Shown in pieces: positions 44,271 to 56,289 of a DNA stretch of 64,000 nt. The first letter of the stretch is position 1. Each line of letters starts with the position of its first letter. The translations under genes were made by a program, and so were the position numbers. Under the pieces are notes generated by a model. The model was not told the origin of the DNA and did no database searches. It saw only the letters and a list, made by a program, of their open reading frames with translations. The stretch lies in contig NZ_CP017080.1 in assembly GCF_001645685.2 (NCBI RefSeq), positions 3,339,051-3,403,050 of the forward strand, in the 5' to 3' direction. The DNA comes from Peribacillus muralis. Its GTDB lineage: Bacteria > Bacillota > Bacilli > Bacillales > DSM-1321.

Positions 44271-45560
44271 TCATTTTTTCAATTGGGCAAAAGCCTTTTC
44301 TGCAGCAGAGATGGTTTTTTCGATATCTTCATCAGTATGAGCAGTGGATAGGAATAAGCCCTCGAATTGGGACGGCGGGAGGTAAATGCCTTGGTCCGCC
44401 ATTTCCCGGTAATAAGATGCAAAGAATTCCAAATCGGATGTTTTGGCAGTATCGTAGTTGATGACTTCTTCATTTGTAAAGAATAGTCCAATCATCGAGC
44501 CTGCCCGGTTGAAAGTATGCGGTACTCCATATTTTTGGGCTGCTTCACCAATACCTTTTTCAAGCATATCGCCTTTACGGGTGAATTCTTGATAAGATGC
44601 TGGAGTCAATTGGCTGAGTGTTTCAAGACCAGCCGTCATGGCCAGCGGGTTTCCTGACAATGTTCCCGCTTGATAAATCGTTCCGCTCGGTGCAATTCGT
44701 TCCATGAATTCACGCTTGCCGCCGAAGGCTCCTACCGGCAGACCACCGCCAATCACTTTTCCAAGGCAGGTAAGGTCCGGTGCGATGCCAAAATATCCTT
44801 GGGCACAATTATACCCGACACGGAAGCCCGTCATGACCTCATCAAAGATCAATAGTGCCCCGTATTTGGTCGTCACTTCCCGTAAGCCTTCGAGGAAACC
44901 TGGCTGCGGCGGCACGACACCCATATTCCCGGCAACTGGCTCGACGATGATACATGCAATGTCTTCGCCAAATTGTTCAAATGCATATTTGGTTGCTGCA
45001 AGGTCATTATATGGCACGGTGATCGTATTTTTCGCAATGCCTTCCGGTACTCCTGGGCTATCCGGCAATCCCAACGTCGCAACGCCCGAGCCTGCTTTGA
45101 TTAACAAGGAATCTCCATGACCGTGGTAAGAGCCTTCGAATTTCAGGATTTTATCCCGGCCTGTAATGCCTCGCGCCAACCTCAGCGCACTCATGGTCGC
45201 CTCCGTTCCGGAAGACACCATCCGGATCATTTCAATCGAAGGCACGCGGTCCATGACCAACTTAGCGAGCTCATTTTCGATCACCGTAGACGTTCCAAAG
45301 CTAGTACCTGATTCGGCTACCTTTTTCAATGCTTCGACGACACGATCATTTGTGTGACCTAGGATGAGCGGTCCCCATGAAAGAACATAGTCGATATATT
45401 CATTGCCATCGATATCATACATTTTTGAGCCTTTGCCGCGCTCCATGAATATCGGGTCCATGTTCACAGACTTGAAGGCACGCACCGGGCTGTTCACTCC
45501 GCCCGGCATCAAATTCACTGCTTCGGCAAACGCTTTTTTCGAATTTTCATATGACCGCAT
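44271..45560 (-). CDS. hemL: glutamate-1-semialdehyde 2,1-aminomutase HemL
   Basis: HemL converts glutamate-1-semialdehyde to 5-aminolevulinate using PLP. The 429-residue protein has the family start [33 protein letters not shown] and the PLP-lysine region [18 protein letters not shown], with DEVMTGFRV before it. An AAGGGGATTAAAAC site precedes the ATG. It is the last gene of the hemA-hemX-hemC-hemD-hemB-hemL operon. Confidence 0.98.
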   Translation of the reverse strand: MRSYENSKKAFAEAVNLMPGGVNSPVRAFKSVNMDPIFMERGKGSKMYDIDGNEYIDYVLSWGPLILGHTNDRVVEALKKVAESGTSFGTSTVIENELAKLVMDRVPSIEMIRMVSSGTEATMSALRLARGITGRDKILKFEGSYHGHGDSLLIKAGSGVATLGLPDSPGVPEGIAKNTITVPYNDLAATKYAFEQFGEDIACIIVEPVAGNMGVVPPQPGFLEGLREVTTKYGALLIFDEVMTGFRVGYNCAQGYFGIAPDLTCLGKVIGGGLPVGAFGGKREFMERIAPSGTIYQAGTLSGNPLAMTAGLETLSQLTPASYQEFTRKGDMLEKGIGEAAQKYGVPHTFNRAGSMIGLFFTNEEVINYDTAKTSDLEFFASYYREMADQGIYLPPSQFEGLFLSTAHTDEDIEKTISAAEKAFAQLKK

Positions 45561-45594
45561 GTTTTAATCCCCTTTTCCATTACCGGTTTTTTTA

Positions 45595-46590
45595 TTATCT
45601 TTGTAGATCTTCGTCCATCCACCGTGCAACATCTTTTGAGAAGTATGTGATGATCAAGTCGGAACCAGCACGTTTCAAGCCTGTCAGCATTTCCATTACG
45701 ATCGCTTTTTCATCGATCCAGCCATTTTGGGCAGCTGCCTTGACCATGGAATATTCACCGCTGACATTGTAGGAAACGACAGGGAGATTGAAATTATTTT
45801 TAACATCACGGATGATGTCCATGTAAGCGAGTGCCGGTTTAACGATCAGGAAATCGGCACCTTCGGCGACATCGGATTCAGCTTCACGGAATGCTTCAAG
45901 GCGGTTGGCAGGATCCATTTGATACGTTTTCCTATCGCCAAATTGCGGCGCGCCATTTGCAGCATCGCGGAAGGGGCCGTAAAAGGCCGAAGCATATTTC
46001 ACGGCATAGGACATGATCGGAATATCTTCATAGCCAGCCTCATCCAGTCCGGCGCGGATGGCTGCAACGAACCCGTCCATCATATTGGAAGGGGCGATGA
46101 TATCAGCTCCGGCCTCTGCCTGGCTTATTGCCGTTTTGGCAAGGAGGTCAAGGGATGCGTCATTAAGGATTTTTTCCCCTTCCACCACTCCGCAATGACC
46201 ATGGCTTGTATATTCACAAAGGCAGGTGTCAGCAATGACGATCACTTGGGGATATTGTTTTTTTATAAGGCGGGTCGCTTCCTGGACGAGTCCGTTATGA
46301 TGAAATGCCCCTGTACCATGCTCGTCTTTGTCATGTTCAAAGGGAACACCGAATAAAATGACCGACTTAATGCCAAGACTGACCACTTCATCCATTTCCG
46401 CCTCCAAATTATCCATGGAGAGCTGATAGATCCCCGGCATCGAGTTAATTTCATTTTTTACCTGTTCACCATCAATGACGAAGATGGGATAAATCAAATC
46501 CTCTTTATGTAATTGCGTTTCACGGACCAAAGCCCTCATGCCTGCACTTGCACGCAAGCGACGGTGGCGATTGAATGGAATGTTTTTCAT
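45595..46590 (-). CDS. hemB: porphobilinogen synthase HemB
   Basis: HemB condenses two 5-aminolevulinates. ATG at 46590 behind GGGAGG gives [21 protein letters not shown] (the usual start) and 331 residues. The zinc cysteines are in [14 protein letters not shown], and the two Schiff-base lysines are in [18 protein letters not shown] and [12 protein letters not shown]. The ATG overlaps the hemD stop by four bases. Confidence 0.98.
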   Translation of the reverse strand: MKNIPFNRHRRLRASAGMRALVRETQLHKEDLIYPIFVIDGEQVKNEINSMPGIYQLSMDNLEAEMDEVVSLGIKSVILFGVPFEHDKDEHGTGAFHHNGLVQEATRLIKKQYPQVIVIADTCLCEYTSHGHCGVVEGEKILNDASLDLLAKTAISQAEAGADIIAPSNMMDGFVAAIRAGLDEAGYEDIPIMSYAVKYASAFYGPFRDAANGAPQFGDRKTYQMDPANRLEAFREAESDVAEGADFLIVKPALAYMDIIRDVKNNFNLPVVSYNVSGEYSMVKAAAQNGWIDEKAIVMEMLTGLKRAGSDLIITYFSKDVARWMDEDLQR

Positions 46591-47384
46591 TGTAAAGTTC
46601 CTCCCTTGGTATTTCGCTTCATGATGAAGAGAATGATATCGGCAACCATGGCTTCCGTCGTGTAAACATCCGGACACACGTCCACTGATAATCCATGTCT
46701 GGCAGCCGTCTTAGCGGCGATGGGTCCGATGCATGCGATGACTATCCGGTCTAAATATGCACCCAGCTCATGGCGCTCCATGGTCTGCAGGAAATGGTTG
46801 ACCGTCGAAGAACTCGTAAAGGTTATGATGTCAATGGCATGATTCTTTATAAGATGTACGAGTTCTTGTTCGCTGCTTGCTGGAAGTACGGTATGATAGA
46901 TGATCACTTCATCGCATGATGATCCGGCTTCATTAATGGCCTCCGCAATGACGGACCGGGCGAGATTTCCTTTCGCCAGCAGCACACGGGTTCCCGGTGC
47001 CAAAGTGGTAATGAACTCCGAAACGAACCCTTCGGCAACAAATTCGGATGGTACGAAATCCGCTTTATATCCGTATCGTTTCAGGGCGACTTCCGTCTTG
47101 GAGCCGATCACTGCTATTTTCGGAAGCATGATCGGCTGTTTTCCGAGAAGCTTAAAGAAGTAATCCACCCCATTTTGACTGGTCAAGATGATCCAATCAT
47201 AAGTATGGATCGCCCCTAAGCGTTGGTGGACCTCCTCCATATGATCAGGCAGGGTGAACTCCAGCAATGGCACAAGAAGCGGCGTTCCGCCATTTTCCTT
47301 GATTGACGCCATTAGACCCTCAGCCTGATCTTTCCCTCTGGTGATCAGTACGTGATAATCCTTAAGGGGCTGTACGGGAAGCAT
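46587..47384 (-). CDS. hemD: uroporphyrinogen-III synthase HemD
   Basis: HemD closes hydroxymethylbilane with ring D inversion. The family is poorly conserved; this 265-residue protein has the bilobed pattern, with [13 protein letters not shown] at the start, [30 protein letters not shown] and [15 protein letters not shown]. It overlaps hemC by one base (TAATG) upstream and hemB by four downstream, which fixes its place in the pathway operon. Confidence 0.93.
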   Translation of the reverse strand: MLPVQPLKDYHVLITRGKDQAEGLMASIKENGGTPLLVPLLEFTLPDHMEEVHQRLGAIHTYDWIILTSQNGVDYFFKLLGKQPIMLPKIAVIGSKTEVALKRYGYKADFVPSEFVAEGFVSEFITTLAPGTRVLLAKGNLARSVIAEAINEAGSSCDEVIIYHTVLPASSEQELVHLIKNHAIDIITFTSSSTVNHFLQTMERHELGAYLDRIVIACIGPIAAKTAARHGLSVDVCPDVYTTEAMVADIILFIMKRNTKGGTLQ

Positions 47385-48316
47385 TACTGATCGAGCTCCT
47401 CTTTTACGCGATCGATCAACTCTTTACCGCCCATTTCACTAATTTTTTTGGCAGCTTCATGTCCAACTGCCTCGGGATCTGCTCCCTCGACCATTTCCTT
47501 GTAAATCACCTTACCATCAGGAGAAGCGACCAATGCCGTCAAGGATACGGAGCCATTATCCTTTGCCACCGCGAATCCGGCAATCGGCACCTGGCAGCCG
47601 CCTTCCATTTTATCCAAATAGGCTCGTTCCGCTTCGACGGTCCTTTTCGTTTTTTCACATGTTAATTTCGCAAGTTCAACGAGCAATTCTTTGTCATCTT
47701 CACGGCATTCAATGGAAAGCGCGCCTTGGCCGACTGCAGGAATGCAAATGTCTTCATCCAAAAATTCGGTGACGGTCTCCCGTTCCCAGCCCATTCTTGA
47801 AAGTCCGGCTGCCGCTAAAATGATGGCGTCATAATCTTCCGTTTTCAGCTTGTTTAGACGAGTATCGATATTGCCGCGAATCCATTTAATTTCAAGATCG
47901 GGCCTTCTAGCCAAAATCTGGGCACCGCGGCGAAGGCTGCTTGTGCCGATGATGGAGCCTGGCTTCAATTCAGATAGGGTTTCATGGTTTTTTGATATCA
48001 AGGCATCCCGGTGATCCTCACGCGGCGGTATGCAGCCTATCGTCAAGCCCGAAGGAAGCATCGCGGGCATATCCTTCATGCTATGTACGGCCATATCGAT
48101 TTCTTTATCCAGCATCGCTTGTTCGATTTCCTTGACGAACAAACCTTTACCGCCTACCTTGGAAAGCGTAACATCAAGGATTTGGTCACCTTTAGTGACG
48201 ATCTCCTTCACCTCGAACTCATAGGGAGCTCCAAGCTCTTTAAGTTGGGCAATGACCCAATTCGTTTGGGTGATCGCTAATTTACTTCTTCTAGAACCGA
48301 CAATAATTTTTCTCAT
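47384..48316 (-). CDS. hemC: porphobilinogen deaminase HemC
   Basis: HemC polymerises four porphobilinogens. The 310-residue protein starts [21 protein letters not shown] and shows [11 protein letters not shown], the [13 protein letters not shown] segment and [13 protein letters not shown], whose Cys holds the dipyrromethane cofactor. It lies between hemX and hemD. Confidence 0.98.
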   Translation of the reverse strand: MRKIIVGSRRSKLAITQTNWVIAQLKELGAPYEFEVKEIVTKGDQILDVTLSKVGGKGLFVKEIEQAMLDKEIDMAVHSMKDMPAMLPSGLTIGCIPPREDHRDALISKNHETLSELKPGSIIGTSSLRRGAQILARRPDLEIKWIRGNIDTRLNKLKTEDYDAIILAAAGLSRMGWERETVTEFLDEDICIPAVGQGALSIECREDDKELLVELAKLTCEKTKRTVEAERAYLDKMEGGCQVPIAGFAVAKDNGSVSLTALVASPDGKVIYKEMVEGADPEAVGHEAAKKISEMGGKELIDRVKEELDQ

Positions 48317-48325
48317 AGTTTCCTC

Positions 48326-49162
48326 CTAAGTATTCCAAAAGTGGAATGTTGAAAGGCTTCCGAAAAGGAAAAAGTTGATCAACACAATCATGAAGGATCC
48401 AATATTCAGAAAGGCCAGTGTCCTTCCATACATTTGTTTCCGGATTTTCAAGTATAAAAATACACTGTAGCCGACGAGCAATATGAACGAGCCGATGATT
48501 TTCATATCCAGCCACGATACACCCGGCACTTTTATATAGGCCCATTGAATGCCAAGGATAAGCGAGACTACCAATAAGGGAACTCCTATTACCGCAAGTA
48601 CATAAGACATATGCTCGAGCTTTGTTAGATCACCGAGTCGAAGCAGCCTTTTCCCCCACTTCTTCCGTTTCAATAAATCATATTGAATCAAGTAGAGCAG
48701 TGAAAATACGAAAGAAAGGGTAAATGCCCCATAAGATAGAATGGCAAAAGTGATATGTATGAGCAAAAGCTCTGACACGAGACGCTGTGCCAGAACTTGT
48801 GATTCTATCTGGACAGGTGCAAAGGTATGTATGGCCATGACCATAAAGCCTAAAACATTCGTAAAAAAGACCGTAAAATCGACTCTTAACAATCGATTAA
48901 TGATTAATGATAACGATACGAGGACCCATGCATAAAAGTATAAGCCTTCGAAAATCGTCAATACCGGGAACCTGCCCGTTTTCCATACATATAGAAACAA
49001 AAAAATTGTTTGCAGTACCCAAACAATAGAAAGCAACCAGAAAGCGACCTTGTTCGCCTTCTGGTCATTATTAAGGAAGTCCATAAAATATAAAAGCATA
49101 CTGATGGCATACAGCAATACAGTGACTTCATGCAATCTTGTCATTAGTAATTCTAATTCCAT
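48326..49162 (-). CDS. hemX: HemX membrane protein (CcsA-like)
   Basis: The 278-residue protein has about eight hydrophobic spans and the segment GRFPVLTIFEGLYFYAWVLV, similar to the cytochrome c assembly CcsA/ResC family. In B. subtilis HemX lowers the level of HemA. It lies 10 bases downstream of hemA and upstream of hemC. No tryptophan-rich WWD heme motif is evident, consistent with a HemX rather than a true heme handler. Confidence 0.92.
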   Translation of the reverse strand: MELELLMTRLHEVTVLLYAISMLLYFMDFLNNDQKANKVAFWLLSIVWVLQTIFLFLYVWKTGRFPVLTIFEGLYFYAWVLVSLSLIINRLLRVDFTVFFTNVLGFMVMAIHTFAPVQIESQVLAQRLVSELLLIHITFAILSYGAFTLSFVFSLLYLIQYDLLKRKKWGKRLLRLGDLTKLEHMSYVLAVIGVPLLVVSLILGIQWAYIKVPGVSWLDMKIIGSFILLVGYSVFLYLKIRKQMYGRTLAFLNIGSFMIVLINFFLFGSLSTFHFWNT

Positions 49163-49172
49163 ATCTACCTCA

Positions 49173-50522
49173 TTACTGGACAGGAACTGGATTTAGCAGA
49201 GATGCCTTGGAGCCGTTCCGTTCTTTTGCATCATCCGCTACGAGATGGTCTTCTACCAATTCCTCCAAATGGAAAATCTTCACGAAGTTATTTAATTGCT
49301 CTTTTGCATTTGGCTCATCCGCTAGCTCTTTTGCATAAAGGATCGGATCTTTTAACATTTGGTTGATGATGCTCTTCGTATGCTTGTTCAGTACCTTTTT
49401 GTCACGCTCGCTTAAGTGCGGAAGCTTTCTCTCGATGCTTTCCATCGTTTCCTTCTGTATCGAAAGCGATTTTTCCCGCAATGAAGATATGACAGGAACC
49501 ACACCAAGCAAATTTATCCATTGATTGAAGTCGACGATTTCGGATTCAATCATCATTTCAATTTTGTCGGCAGCTTTTCTGCGCTCTTCGATATTCGCCT
49601 GCACGATCCCTTCAAGATCGTCAATGTCGTACAGGAAGACATTCTCAAGCTCCGCCAATGTTGGATCGAGGTCACGCGGAACTGCGATATCGACCATGAA
49701 AATGGGACGGCCTTTACGAAGCTTATTCACGAATGTCATCATTTCTTTTGTTACGAGAAGCTCTTTGGCCCCAGTGGAGGTGATCAGGATATCCGCTTCC
49801 ACTAAAGCGCATTGCAGCTCCTGAAGCTGTTTCGCCTTACCATTGAACCTTCCGGCCAAATCGACCGCTTTCTGGAAGGTACGGTTAATGACCGTAATGC
49901 TGTCTGCACCATTGCTATGAAGATTTTGAATGGCCAGCTCCCCCATTTTACCGGCACCAAGAATCAGGACATTCTTGCCGTTCAGACCGCCGAAGATTTT
50001 CTTCGCAAGCTCGACGGCCGCATAGCTGACAGAAACGGCATTCGTATTGATTTCGGTTTCTGAATGGGCCTTTTTCGCCAATGTAAGGGCTTGCTTGAAA
50101 AGATGGTTAAAAACGGTCCCGATCGTATCTTCTTTCTGTCCAAGCATATAGCTGGAGCGTACTTGTCCCAAAATCTGGGTTTCACCAAGTATCATGGAAT
50201 TCAAGCCGCACGTAACTGAAAATAAATGCTCGACGGCCCCATCGCCTTCATAGATGAACAGGTATTTGGAAAATTCCTCTTTATCGATCTGGAACCATTC
50301 GGAAAGAAATTCCTTGATGTAATACCTGCTTGTATGAAGCTGGTCACCGACCACATATATCTCCGTTCTGTTACATGTTGAAATAATGATATTTTCCAAG
50401 ATACTTTTTTTATTTTTAAGAGCTTTCATTGCCTCGGCAAGTTCGGCTTCGCTAAAAGATAGTTTTTCCCGAATTTCAACAGGGGCAGTTTTGTAATTAA
50501 TACCAACCGCTAAAATATGCAT
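49173..50522 (-). CDS. hemA: glutamyl-tRNA reductase HemA
   Basis: HemA reduces glutamyl-tRNA with NADPH to glutamate-1-semialdehyde, the committed step. ATG at 50522 gives [21 protein letters not shown] and 449 residues. The catalytic Cys is in [11 protein letters not shown], and the Rossmann motif [13 protein letters not shown] is about residue 185. The C-terminal dimerisation domain follows. The upstream GTG (VQNKR) is possible, since GGGG lies before it. A TATAAT box is at 50562-50567 on the minus strand. Confidence 0.97.
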   Translation of the reverse strand: MHILAVGINYKTAPVEIREKLSFSEAELAEAMKALKNKKSILENIIISTCNRTEIYVVGDQLHTSRYYIKEFLSEWFQIDKEEFSKYLFIYEGDGAVEHLFSVTCGLNSMILGETQILGQVRSSYMLGQKEDTIGTVFNHLFKQALTLAKKAHSETEINTNAVSVSYAAVELAKKIFGGLNGKNVLILGAGKMGELAIQNLHSNGADSITVINRTFQKAVDLAGRFNGKAKQLQELQCALVEADILITSTGAKELLVTKEMMTFVNKLRKGRPIFMVDIAVPRDLDPTLAELENVFLYDIDDLEGIVQANIEERRKAADKIEMMIESEIVDFNQWINLLGVVPVISSLREKSLSIQKETMESIERKLPHLSERDKKVLNKHTKSIINQMLKDPILYAKELADEPNAKEQLNNFVKIFHLEELVEDHLVADDAKERNGSKASLLNPVPVQ

Positions 50523-50561
50523 CCTTTTGTTTTGCACCCCCAAAATTTTTCATGTAAATTT

Positions 50562-50567
50562 ATTATA
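50562..50567 (-). promoter_or_regulatory. putative -10 box of the hem operon
   Basis: TATAAT on the minus strand lies about 40 bases before the hemA ATG. The corresponding -35 is weak, so the promoter may need activation or may differ. Confidence 0.4.
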
Positions 50568-50775
50568 CCATGTACTAAAATTGATTCCCGCAAATAATAT
50601 GAACAGTTTATGAAAACATATGCTACCATGAAAAGAAGTTAATACGCCTGAATTGCTTCTAAAGCTTTTCAAGCGGGATTCGTTACGTTACATACATATT
50701 TCGACATTGTGTACAAAAGTACCATATCAAAAATGGCAAAAAACTTCAAGTAATCGAATTGGATAGGAGGATAAC

Positions 50776-51258
50776 ATGAAAACGCAACGTATTTTTCCTG
50801 GAATCGTATTGATCGGTTTCGGTCTCTATTTTTTTCTTGAACATTCTCAAATAGAAATCTTCCCTGGCTTTTTTAGCTGGCCGACCTTATTGTGCATAGT
50901 GGGGGCCGCCTTCTTGATTCAGGCTTATAGCGGAAATGAATATGAGTCGATCCTGCCAGGTGTGATCTTGCTTGGGTTTGGGGCTCATTTTCACATCGTA
51001 AAAAACCTGGAAATATGGCCAGATAATATAGGTACCTTTATTTTAATCATCTCACTGGGATTTATACTGCGGGCCCGTAAAACAAATAATGGAATGTTTC
51101 ATGGATTGATACTGCTGATCATCTCGTTGCTTTTCTTATTCTATGATAAAATCACAACCTCTTTCGGGCTGGTTGAAACGAGCACGGCGAACATTGAAAG
51201 GTTTTGGCCATTTGCCTTGATGGCAATCGGCATCTATTTTTTAGTTCGGAAAAAGTAA
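50776..51258 (+). CDS. ysxD: YsxD-like membrane protein (LiaI/LiaF-type N-terminal region)
   Basis: The 160-residue protein has about five hydrophobic stretches arranged in repeats, each starting near a phrase like FPGIVLIGFGLYFF, LPGVILLGFGAHF and FHGLILLIISLLFLF, and ends FWPFALMAIGIYFLVRKK. This is the pattern of DUF5668/LiaI-LiaF-type transmembrane regions. GGAGGATAAC precedes the ATG. Its position between hemA and ysxC matches B. subtilis ysxD, so the symbol rests on synteny. Function unknown. Confidence 0.7.
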   Translation: MKTQRIFPGIVLIGFGLYFFLEHSQIEIFPGFFSWPTLLCIVGAAFLIQAYSGNEYESILPGVILLGFGAHFHIVKNLEIWPDNIGTFILIISLGFILRARKTNNGMFHGLILLIISLLFLFYDKITTSFGLVETSTANIERFWPFALMAIGIYFLVRKK

Positions 51259-51263
51259 TACTG

Positions 51264-51297
51264 AAAAAGGGTATTCCGGAAGCGGAATACCCTTTTT
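51264..51297. terminator. bidirectional terminator between ysxD-like and ysxC
   Basis: AAAAAGGGTATTCCG (51264-51278) pairs perfectly with CGGAATACCCTTTTT (51283-51297) around a four-base loop. Confidence 0.93.
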
Positions 51298-51299
51298 GT

Positions 51300-51881
51300 T
51301 TACATATATTTCTTTAGTACGCCCCAGGCTTGTTCTTTCCCTTCGCCCGTTTCACCAGAGAAAAGAAGCAATTCATCTTCTTTTTCCATGTTTAACGTTT
51401 GGCGCGTGACTTTTAAGTGCTTCTGCCATTTGCCCTTCGGAATTTTATCCGCTTTTGTGGCGATGACGATCCGTGGCAGGTCATAATGCTTCAGGAATTC
51501 ATACATCGCGATATCATCCTTTGTCGGTGGATGACGCAAATCGACGACCAGAAGTGCAGCGCGGAGCTGATCACGGGAAGTGAAGTACGTTTCGATCATC
51601 CTTCCCCAAGCATCACGCTCCGTTTTCGATACTTTTGCGTACCCATAACCAGGAACATCCACAAAATGAAGTGCTTCATTTATGATATAGAAGTTCAAAG
51701 TCTGCGTCTTGCCCGGTTTGGACGATGTGCGTGCCAAGTTTTTCCGGTTGATCATTTTGTTGATGAAGCTGGATTTACCAACATTGGAGCGGCCAGCCAG
51801 GGCAAACTCCGGTATTGGAGTATTGGGATATTGTTCAGGCTTTACGGCACTGATGACAATATCTGAACTTGTCACTTTCAT
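51300..51881 (-). CDS. ysxC: ribosome biogenesis GTPase YsxC/EngB
   Basis: YsxC is an essential GTPase for late 50S assembly. The 193-residue protein contains G1 GRSNVGKSS (about residues 31-39), G3 [12 protein letters not shown]4 TKADK and G5 [11 protein letters not shown]. Its start overlaps the lonA stop by four bases, so the two are coupled. Confidence 0.97.
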   Translation of the reverse strand: MKVTSSDIVISAVKPEQYPNTPIPEFALAGRSNVGKSSFINKMINRKNLARTSSKPGKTQTLNFYIINEALHFVDVPGYGYAKVSKTERDAWGRMIETYFTSRDQLRAALLVVDLRHPPTKDDIAMYEFLKHYDLPRIVIATKADKIPKGKWQKHLKVTRQTLNMEKEDELLLFSGETGEGKEQAWGVLKKYM

Positions 51882-54199
51882 TCGTCCGCACCTGCCAATG
51901 CATGCTCAAGAACTTCATCGACGTGTGAGACTGGAACAAATGTTAATGCTTTACGGACACTCTCCGGGATATCATCAATATCCTTTTCGTTATTTTGCGG
52001 GATGATGATTTTCGTAAGTCCTGCCCGGTGAGCCGCTAAAGATTTTTCTTTAAGGCCGCCGATTGGAAGGACCCGTCCGCGTAATGTAATTTCGCCTGTC
52101 ATGCCTACCTCTTTTCTGATCGGCCTGTTTGTAAGGGCCGATATTAACGCTGTTGCAATCGTGATGCCTGCAGAAGGACCATCCTTAGGGACAGCACCTT
52201 CAGGGACATGAATATGAATATCATATTTTTCATGGAAGTCCGTATCAATATGAAGTTTCTCGGTTTTCGAACGGACATAACTGAAAGCGGCCTGTGCCGA
52301 CTCTTTCATTACATCGCCAAGCTTTCCTGTCAGGATCAGCTTGCCTTTACCTGGTGATAAAGAAACCTCGATTTGCAGCGTATCGCCGCCAACCGATGTG
52401 TAGGCCAAACCATTGGCTACACCGACTTGGTTCTCGACCTCCGCCTGACCATAATGAAACATCGTTTTCCCAAGAAACTCCTCGACATTCCTGTCAGAAA
52501 TGACGACCCGCTTTTTATCCCCGGACACGATGATCTTCGCGGTTTTCCGGCAGATGCCTGCAAGCTGTCGTTCCAAGCTCCGGACACCGGCTTCACGGGT
52601 ATAATAACGGATGATTTTGGTAAGGGCTTCCTCACGTATTTGCAATTGTGTCTTCAATAAACCATGGCTCTCCAACTGTCTAGGCAGGAGGTGGTCCTTG
52701 GCTATATGAAGCTTCTCTATTTCAGTATAACCTGCAATCGAAATGATTTCCATACGATCACGAAGCGGACCTGGTATGGATCCCAAATTATTTGCCGTCG
52801 CTATGAACATGACTTTGGAAAGGTCATACGTTTCTTCAATATAATGATCACTGAAGTTATGATTTTGCTCCGGATCGAGCACCTCAAGCATCGCTGCAGA
52901 TGGATCTCCCCTAAAGTCATTGGACATTTTATCCACTTCATCAAGTAAAAAGACGGGATTGATCGTTCCAGCTTTTTTCATGCCCTGGATGATACGTCCC
53001 GGCATCGCCCCTACGTATGTGCGGCGATGTCCGCGGATTTCCGATTCATCACGCACTCCACCAAGGGAAATTCGAACGAAGTTCCTATTCATGGATGATG
53101 CGATCGATTTTGCCAGGCTTGTTTTCCCGACTCCAGGCGGTCCGACCAAGCAAAGGATCGGCCCCTTCAATGAATTGGTCAATTGCTGGACAGCCAAATA
53201 CTCCAACACCCGCTCTTTCACCTTTTCCAATCCATGATGATCCCTGTTCAGGATTCTTTCAGCTTTATGGATGTTCAAATCATCTTTAGTCGCTTTGGAC
53301 CAAGGAAGTGCGATCAGCCATTCAATATAGTTGCGGATGACAGAGCTTTCGGCAGAGCTTGAAGGCACTTTTTCGTACCGGTCCAATTCCTTTAAGGCCG
53401 CTGCTTTAATGTGTTCAGGCATATCCGCTTCTTCGATCTTTTCGTTAAGGACTTCAATCTCGCCAGTCTTTCCTTCTTTATCGCCCAGTTCCTTTTGGAT
53501 CGCCTTCATTTGTTCTCGCAGATAATATTCCTTTTGAGTGCGTTCCATCGAACGTTTGACGCGCTGGCCGATCTTCTTCTCGAGAAAAAGAACTTCTTTT
53601 TCATTATTGATGATCTCGATTACACGGCTTAATCGCTTCTTCATGTCGATGGTCTCAAGCACTTCTTGCTTTTCCTTCAGCTTCAGAGGCAGATGGGAGG
53701 CAATGATATCAGCCAATCTGCCCGGCTCTTCAATATCGGAAGTGGATGTGAATGTTTCACCGGTTATTTTCTTGGACATTTTTATGTATTGTTCAAAATA
53801 ATCCAGTAGAGTGCGCATCAACGCCTGATGTTCCGCATCCTTTTCATCACTGTCTTCGTATATTTTTATTTTGGCACCATAATGTGTCTCATAATCGTAA
53901 AATTCAACGACCTCCGCTCGGTTCAACCCTTCCACCAATACGCGGATTGTTCCGTTCGGGAGCTTCAACATCTGTTTCACCTTTGTTAAAGTGCCCATTT
54001 TAAATAAGTCTTCTTCGCCTGGTTCGTCCAACGAAACATCTTGTTGTGTCGTCAAAAATATAAGATGGTCTTCCACCATTGCTTTCTCAAGTGCTTGCAC
54101 CGATTTATCTCGGCCTACATCTAAATGAAGTACCATCGTTGGATATACAAGCAATCCTCTAAGCGGCAGGAGGGGGACGATGATTTCTTTATCAGTCAT
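51878..54199 (-). CDS. lonA: ATP-dependent protease LonA
   Basis: LonA degrades misfolded and regulatory proteins in the cytosol. The 773-residue protein has the N-terminal substrate domain ([22 protein letters not shown], about residues 9-30), a coiled coil, the AAA+ module with [12 protein letters not shown] and LLDEVDKM, and the protease domain with the Ser in DGPSAGIT and the Lys in [14 protein letters not shown]. It is downstream of lonB, with 244 bases and a promoter between them. Confidence 0.98.
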   Translation of the reverse strand: MTDKEIIVPLLPLRGLLVYPTMVLHLDVGRDKSVQALEKAMVEDHLIFLTTQQDVSLDEPGEEDLFKMGTLTKVKQMLKLPNGTIRVLVEGLNRAEVVEFYDYETHYGAKIKIYEDSDEKDAEHQALMRTLLDYFEQYIKMSKKITGETFTSTSDIEEPGRLADIIASHLPLKLKEKQEVLETIDMKKRLSRVIEIINNEKEVLFLEKKIGQRVKRSMERTQKEYYLREQMKAIQKELGDKEGKTGEIEVLNEKIEEADMPEHIKAAALKELDRYEKVPSSSAESSVIRNYIEWLIALPWSKATKDDLNIHKAERILNRDHHGLEKVKERVLEYLAVQQLTNSLKGPILCLVGPPGVGKTSLAKSIASSMNRNFVRISLGGVRDESEIRGHRRTYVGAMPGRIIQGMKKAGTINPVFLLDEVDKMSNDFRGDPSAAMLEVLDPEQNHNFSDHYIEETYDLSKVMFIATANNLGSIPGPLRDRMEIISIAGYTEIEKLHIAKDHLLPRQLESHGLLKTQLQIREEALTKIIRYYTREAGVRSLERQLAGICRKTAKIIVSGDKKRVVISDRNVEEFLGKTMFHYGQAEVENQVGVANGLAYTSVGGDTLQIEVSLSPGKGKLILTGKLGDVMKESAQAAFSYVRSKTEKLHIDTDFHEKYDIHIHVPEGAVPKDGPSAGITIATALISALTNRPIRKEVGMTGEITLRGRVLPIGGLKEKSLAAHRAGLTKIIIPQNNEKDIDDIPESVRKALTFVPVSHVDEVLEHALAGADE

Positions 54200-54268
54200 T
54201 TCCTGACACCTCCATCTATTTAGTATCGTCGTTGTAAACTATTTACCCATGTTCTCAACCTTTTAACA

Positions 54269-54297
54269 ATTCTATCCTATTTATATAGAAGTGTCTA
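54269..54297 (-). promoter_or_regulatory. sigma-A promoter of lonA-ysxC
   Basis: On the minus strand TAGACA (complement of 54292-54297) and TAGAAT (complement of 54269-54274) are 17 bases apart, about 70 bases before the lonA start. No CIRCE-type inverted repeat was seen. Confidence 0.65.
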
Positions 54298-54411
54298 TTC
54301 GTTTACCTTATCACGTTTCGACTGCTCTTATTATCTCCAATATTAAATAAAAAAGCACGCCTGAACTTGCAATTATTTTTCCTGGAGAATGATTACATGA
54401 CTTCATTATAA

Positions 54412-54437
54412 TGCCCCGGTTCCATTAAGCCGGGGCA
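54412..54437 (-). terminator. terminator of lonB
   Basis: TGCCCCGG (54412-54419) and CCGGGGCA (54430-54437) form a perfect GC-rich stem just beyond the lonB stop; on the minus strand a short AT-rich tract follows. Confidence 0.75.
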
Positions 54438-54443
54438 CTTCCT

Positions 54444-56114
54444 TTATACACTTTCTTTTTTCGATAGGTCCAAGGATGTGAGTATTTGCTCCGCCATCAT
54501 TTCCTTTTTCAATGCTTTATCCAGCACTTCTTTTACATGTGTAACCGGAATGATTTCGATATCTTTGATTTCCAGCAACAGCGGCTGCATATTATCTGCC
54601 GGGATGATCACTTTTTTTGCTCCCGCTAGCTTCGCCGCCTTGATTTTCGGGATCACCCCGCCAATCGGCTTAACACCGCCATGAATGCTGATTTCCCCAG
54701 TCATCGCTATTGTGTGGTCAACAGGGATTTTATAAATGGCCGAGTATATGCCCGTTGCCATCGCTATCCCCGCTGAAGGTCCATCGACGGGACTTCCGCC
54801 CGGGAAGTTCACATGGATGTCGAATTGATCGGCCGGAACCCCCATCGAGCGAAGAACCGTAATCACGTTTTCAACCGACCCTTTTGCCATGCTCTTGCGG
54901 CGGATCGATTTGCCATTTCCTCCCCCAATGCTCTCTTCTTCAACGATCCCGGTAATATTTATCGAGCCTTTTTCATTGGATGCTGCCATGACGGTAACCT
55001 CGATTTCCAGCAGCGCTCCCGAGTTGGGACCATAGACGGCAAGACCGTTGACGAGGCCGATTTTCGAATTCGCTTCAATTTTCCGATCCATGCGTTGAGT
55101 CAATTGACTGCTGTGTGCCATCCAATCAATATCTTCTTCCCTGATGAAGGTCCTGTCTTCATTAATGGAGATTCCTGCAAGACTCTGAATCATATTGACC
55201 GCTTCCCTACCATTGCGGGCATAATCGGAAACCGACTGCAAACCTTTTTCACTTATCGTGATCCCGACTTTATCGGAGGCGTTCTTAGCCACTTTGATTA
55301 TCTCTTCCCGGTCAAGCTCGCGGAAAAACACTTCTATGCATCTTGAACGGATCGCTGGTGCTATTTCATTCGGGGTCCTCGTGGTCGCGCCAATCAAGCG
55401 AAAATCGGCCGGAAGCCCATTTTTGAAAATATCATGGATATGAGTGGGGATATTTTGATTTTCCTCTTGATAATAGGCACTTTCGAGAAAGACCTTCCGA
55501 TCCTCCAATACCTTCAAAAGTTTATTCATCTGGATGGGATGCAGCTCACCTATTTCATCTATGAACAGTACCCCGCCATGAGCATTGCTGACAGCGCCTT
55601 GCTTTGGCTGCGGTATGCCAGCCTGCCCCATTGCCCCGGCCCCTTGATAGATCGGGTCGTGCACCGAACCAATCAGCGGATCGGCAATACCACGCTCATC
55701 GAATCTGGCTGTTGTCGCATCCAATTCAACAAACACGGCTGAATTCTTAAAAGGTGACTTACCATTTTTCTTAGCCTCTTCAAGGACAAGTCTGGCTGCT
55801 GCGGTTTTCCCAACTCCCGGAGGGCCGTAAACGATCACGTGCTGCGGATTTGGTCCACATAATGCAGCTTTTAATGCTTTAATTCCATCTTCCTGCCCGA
55901 TGATTTCGTTGAATTTGCTAGGTCTGACCTTCTCTGCCAAAGGTTCCGTCAATGATATGGACCTCATCTTCCGTAATTGGTCCATTTCCTTTTTTGAATC
56001 ACGGTCAATCGAAACCTTTTGGGTCCGCTGGCCTTTCAATAGGTTCAAAAAGTACAATCCAATAATAATCCCAAAAAACAGCTGAATAAATAACGCCAAT
56101 CCTGTCCAATTCAT
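54444..56114 (-). CDS. lonB: forespore Lon-like protease LonB
   Basis: LonB is the membrane-tethered Lon paralogue expressed in the forespore of Bacillus. The 556-residue protein has an N-terminal transmembrane helix (ALFIQLFFGIIIGLYFLNLL, about residues 7-26), an AAA+ domain with [13 protein letters not shown] and VLFIDEIGELH, and the Lon protease domain with Ser in DGPSAGIAMATG and Lys in PKIKAAKLAGAKK. It lacks the large N-terminal substrate domain of LonA. The start has GGAGGGAATAGA upstream. Confidence 0.95.
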   Translation of the reverse strand: MNWTGLALFIQLFFGIIIGLYFLNLLKGQRTQKVSIDRDSKKEMDQLRKMRSISLTEPLAEKVRPSKFNEIIGQEDGIKALKAALCGPNPQHVIVYGPPGVGKTAAARLVLEEAKKNGKSPFKNSAVFVELDATTARFDERGIADPLIGSVHDPIYQGAGAMGQAGIPQPKQGAVSNAHGGVLFIDEIGELHPIQMNKLLKVLEDRKVFLESAYYQEENQNIPTHIHDIFKNGLPADFRLIGATTRTPNEIAPAIRSRCIEVFFRELDREEIIKVAKNASDKVGITISEKGLQSVSDYARNGREAVNMIQSLAGISINEDRTFIREEDIDWMAHSSQLTQRMDRKIEANSKIGLVNGLAVYGPNSGALLEIEVTVMAASNEKGSINITGIVEEESIGGGNGKSIRRKSMAKGSVENVITVLRSMGVPADQFDIHVNFPGGSPVDGPSAGIAMATGIYSAIYKIPVDHTIAMTGEISIHGGVKPIGGVIPKIKAAKLAGAKKVIIPADNMQPLLLEIKDIEIIPVTHVKEVLDKALKKEMMAEQILTSLDLSKKESV

Positions 56115-56289
56115 TCTATTCCCTCCTGCACTCTCCTAGTTTGTCATTTCTGTTAGTATCTCCTTGGGAAGGGCGAAATTATCCAAGAAATCCACGTTGT
56201 AAATTTTTGGGGTTTTGGCAGGGAAATTCCGTTTTTCCGTTCAGATTGAGGTTAGACTTTCATTGCCTAGAATTTCGGTGAGTTTGAAC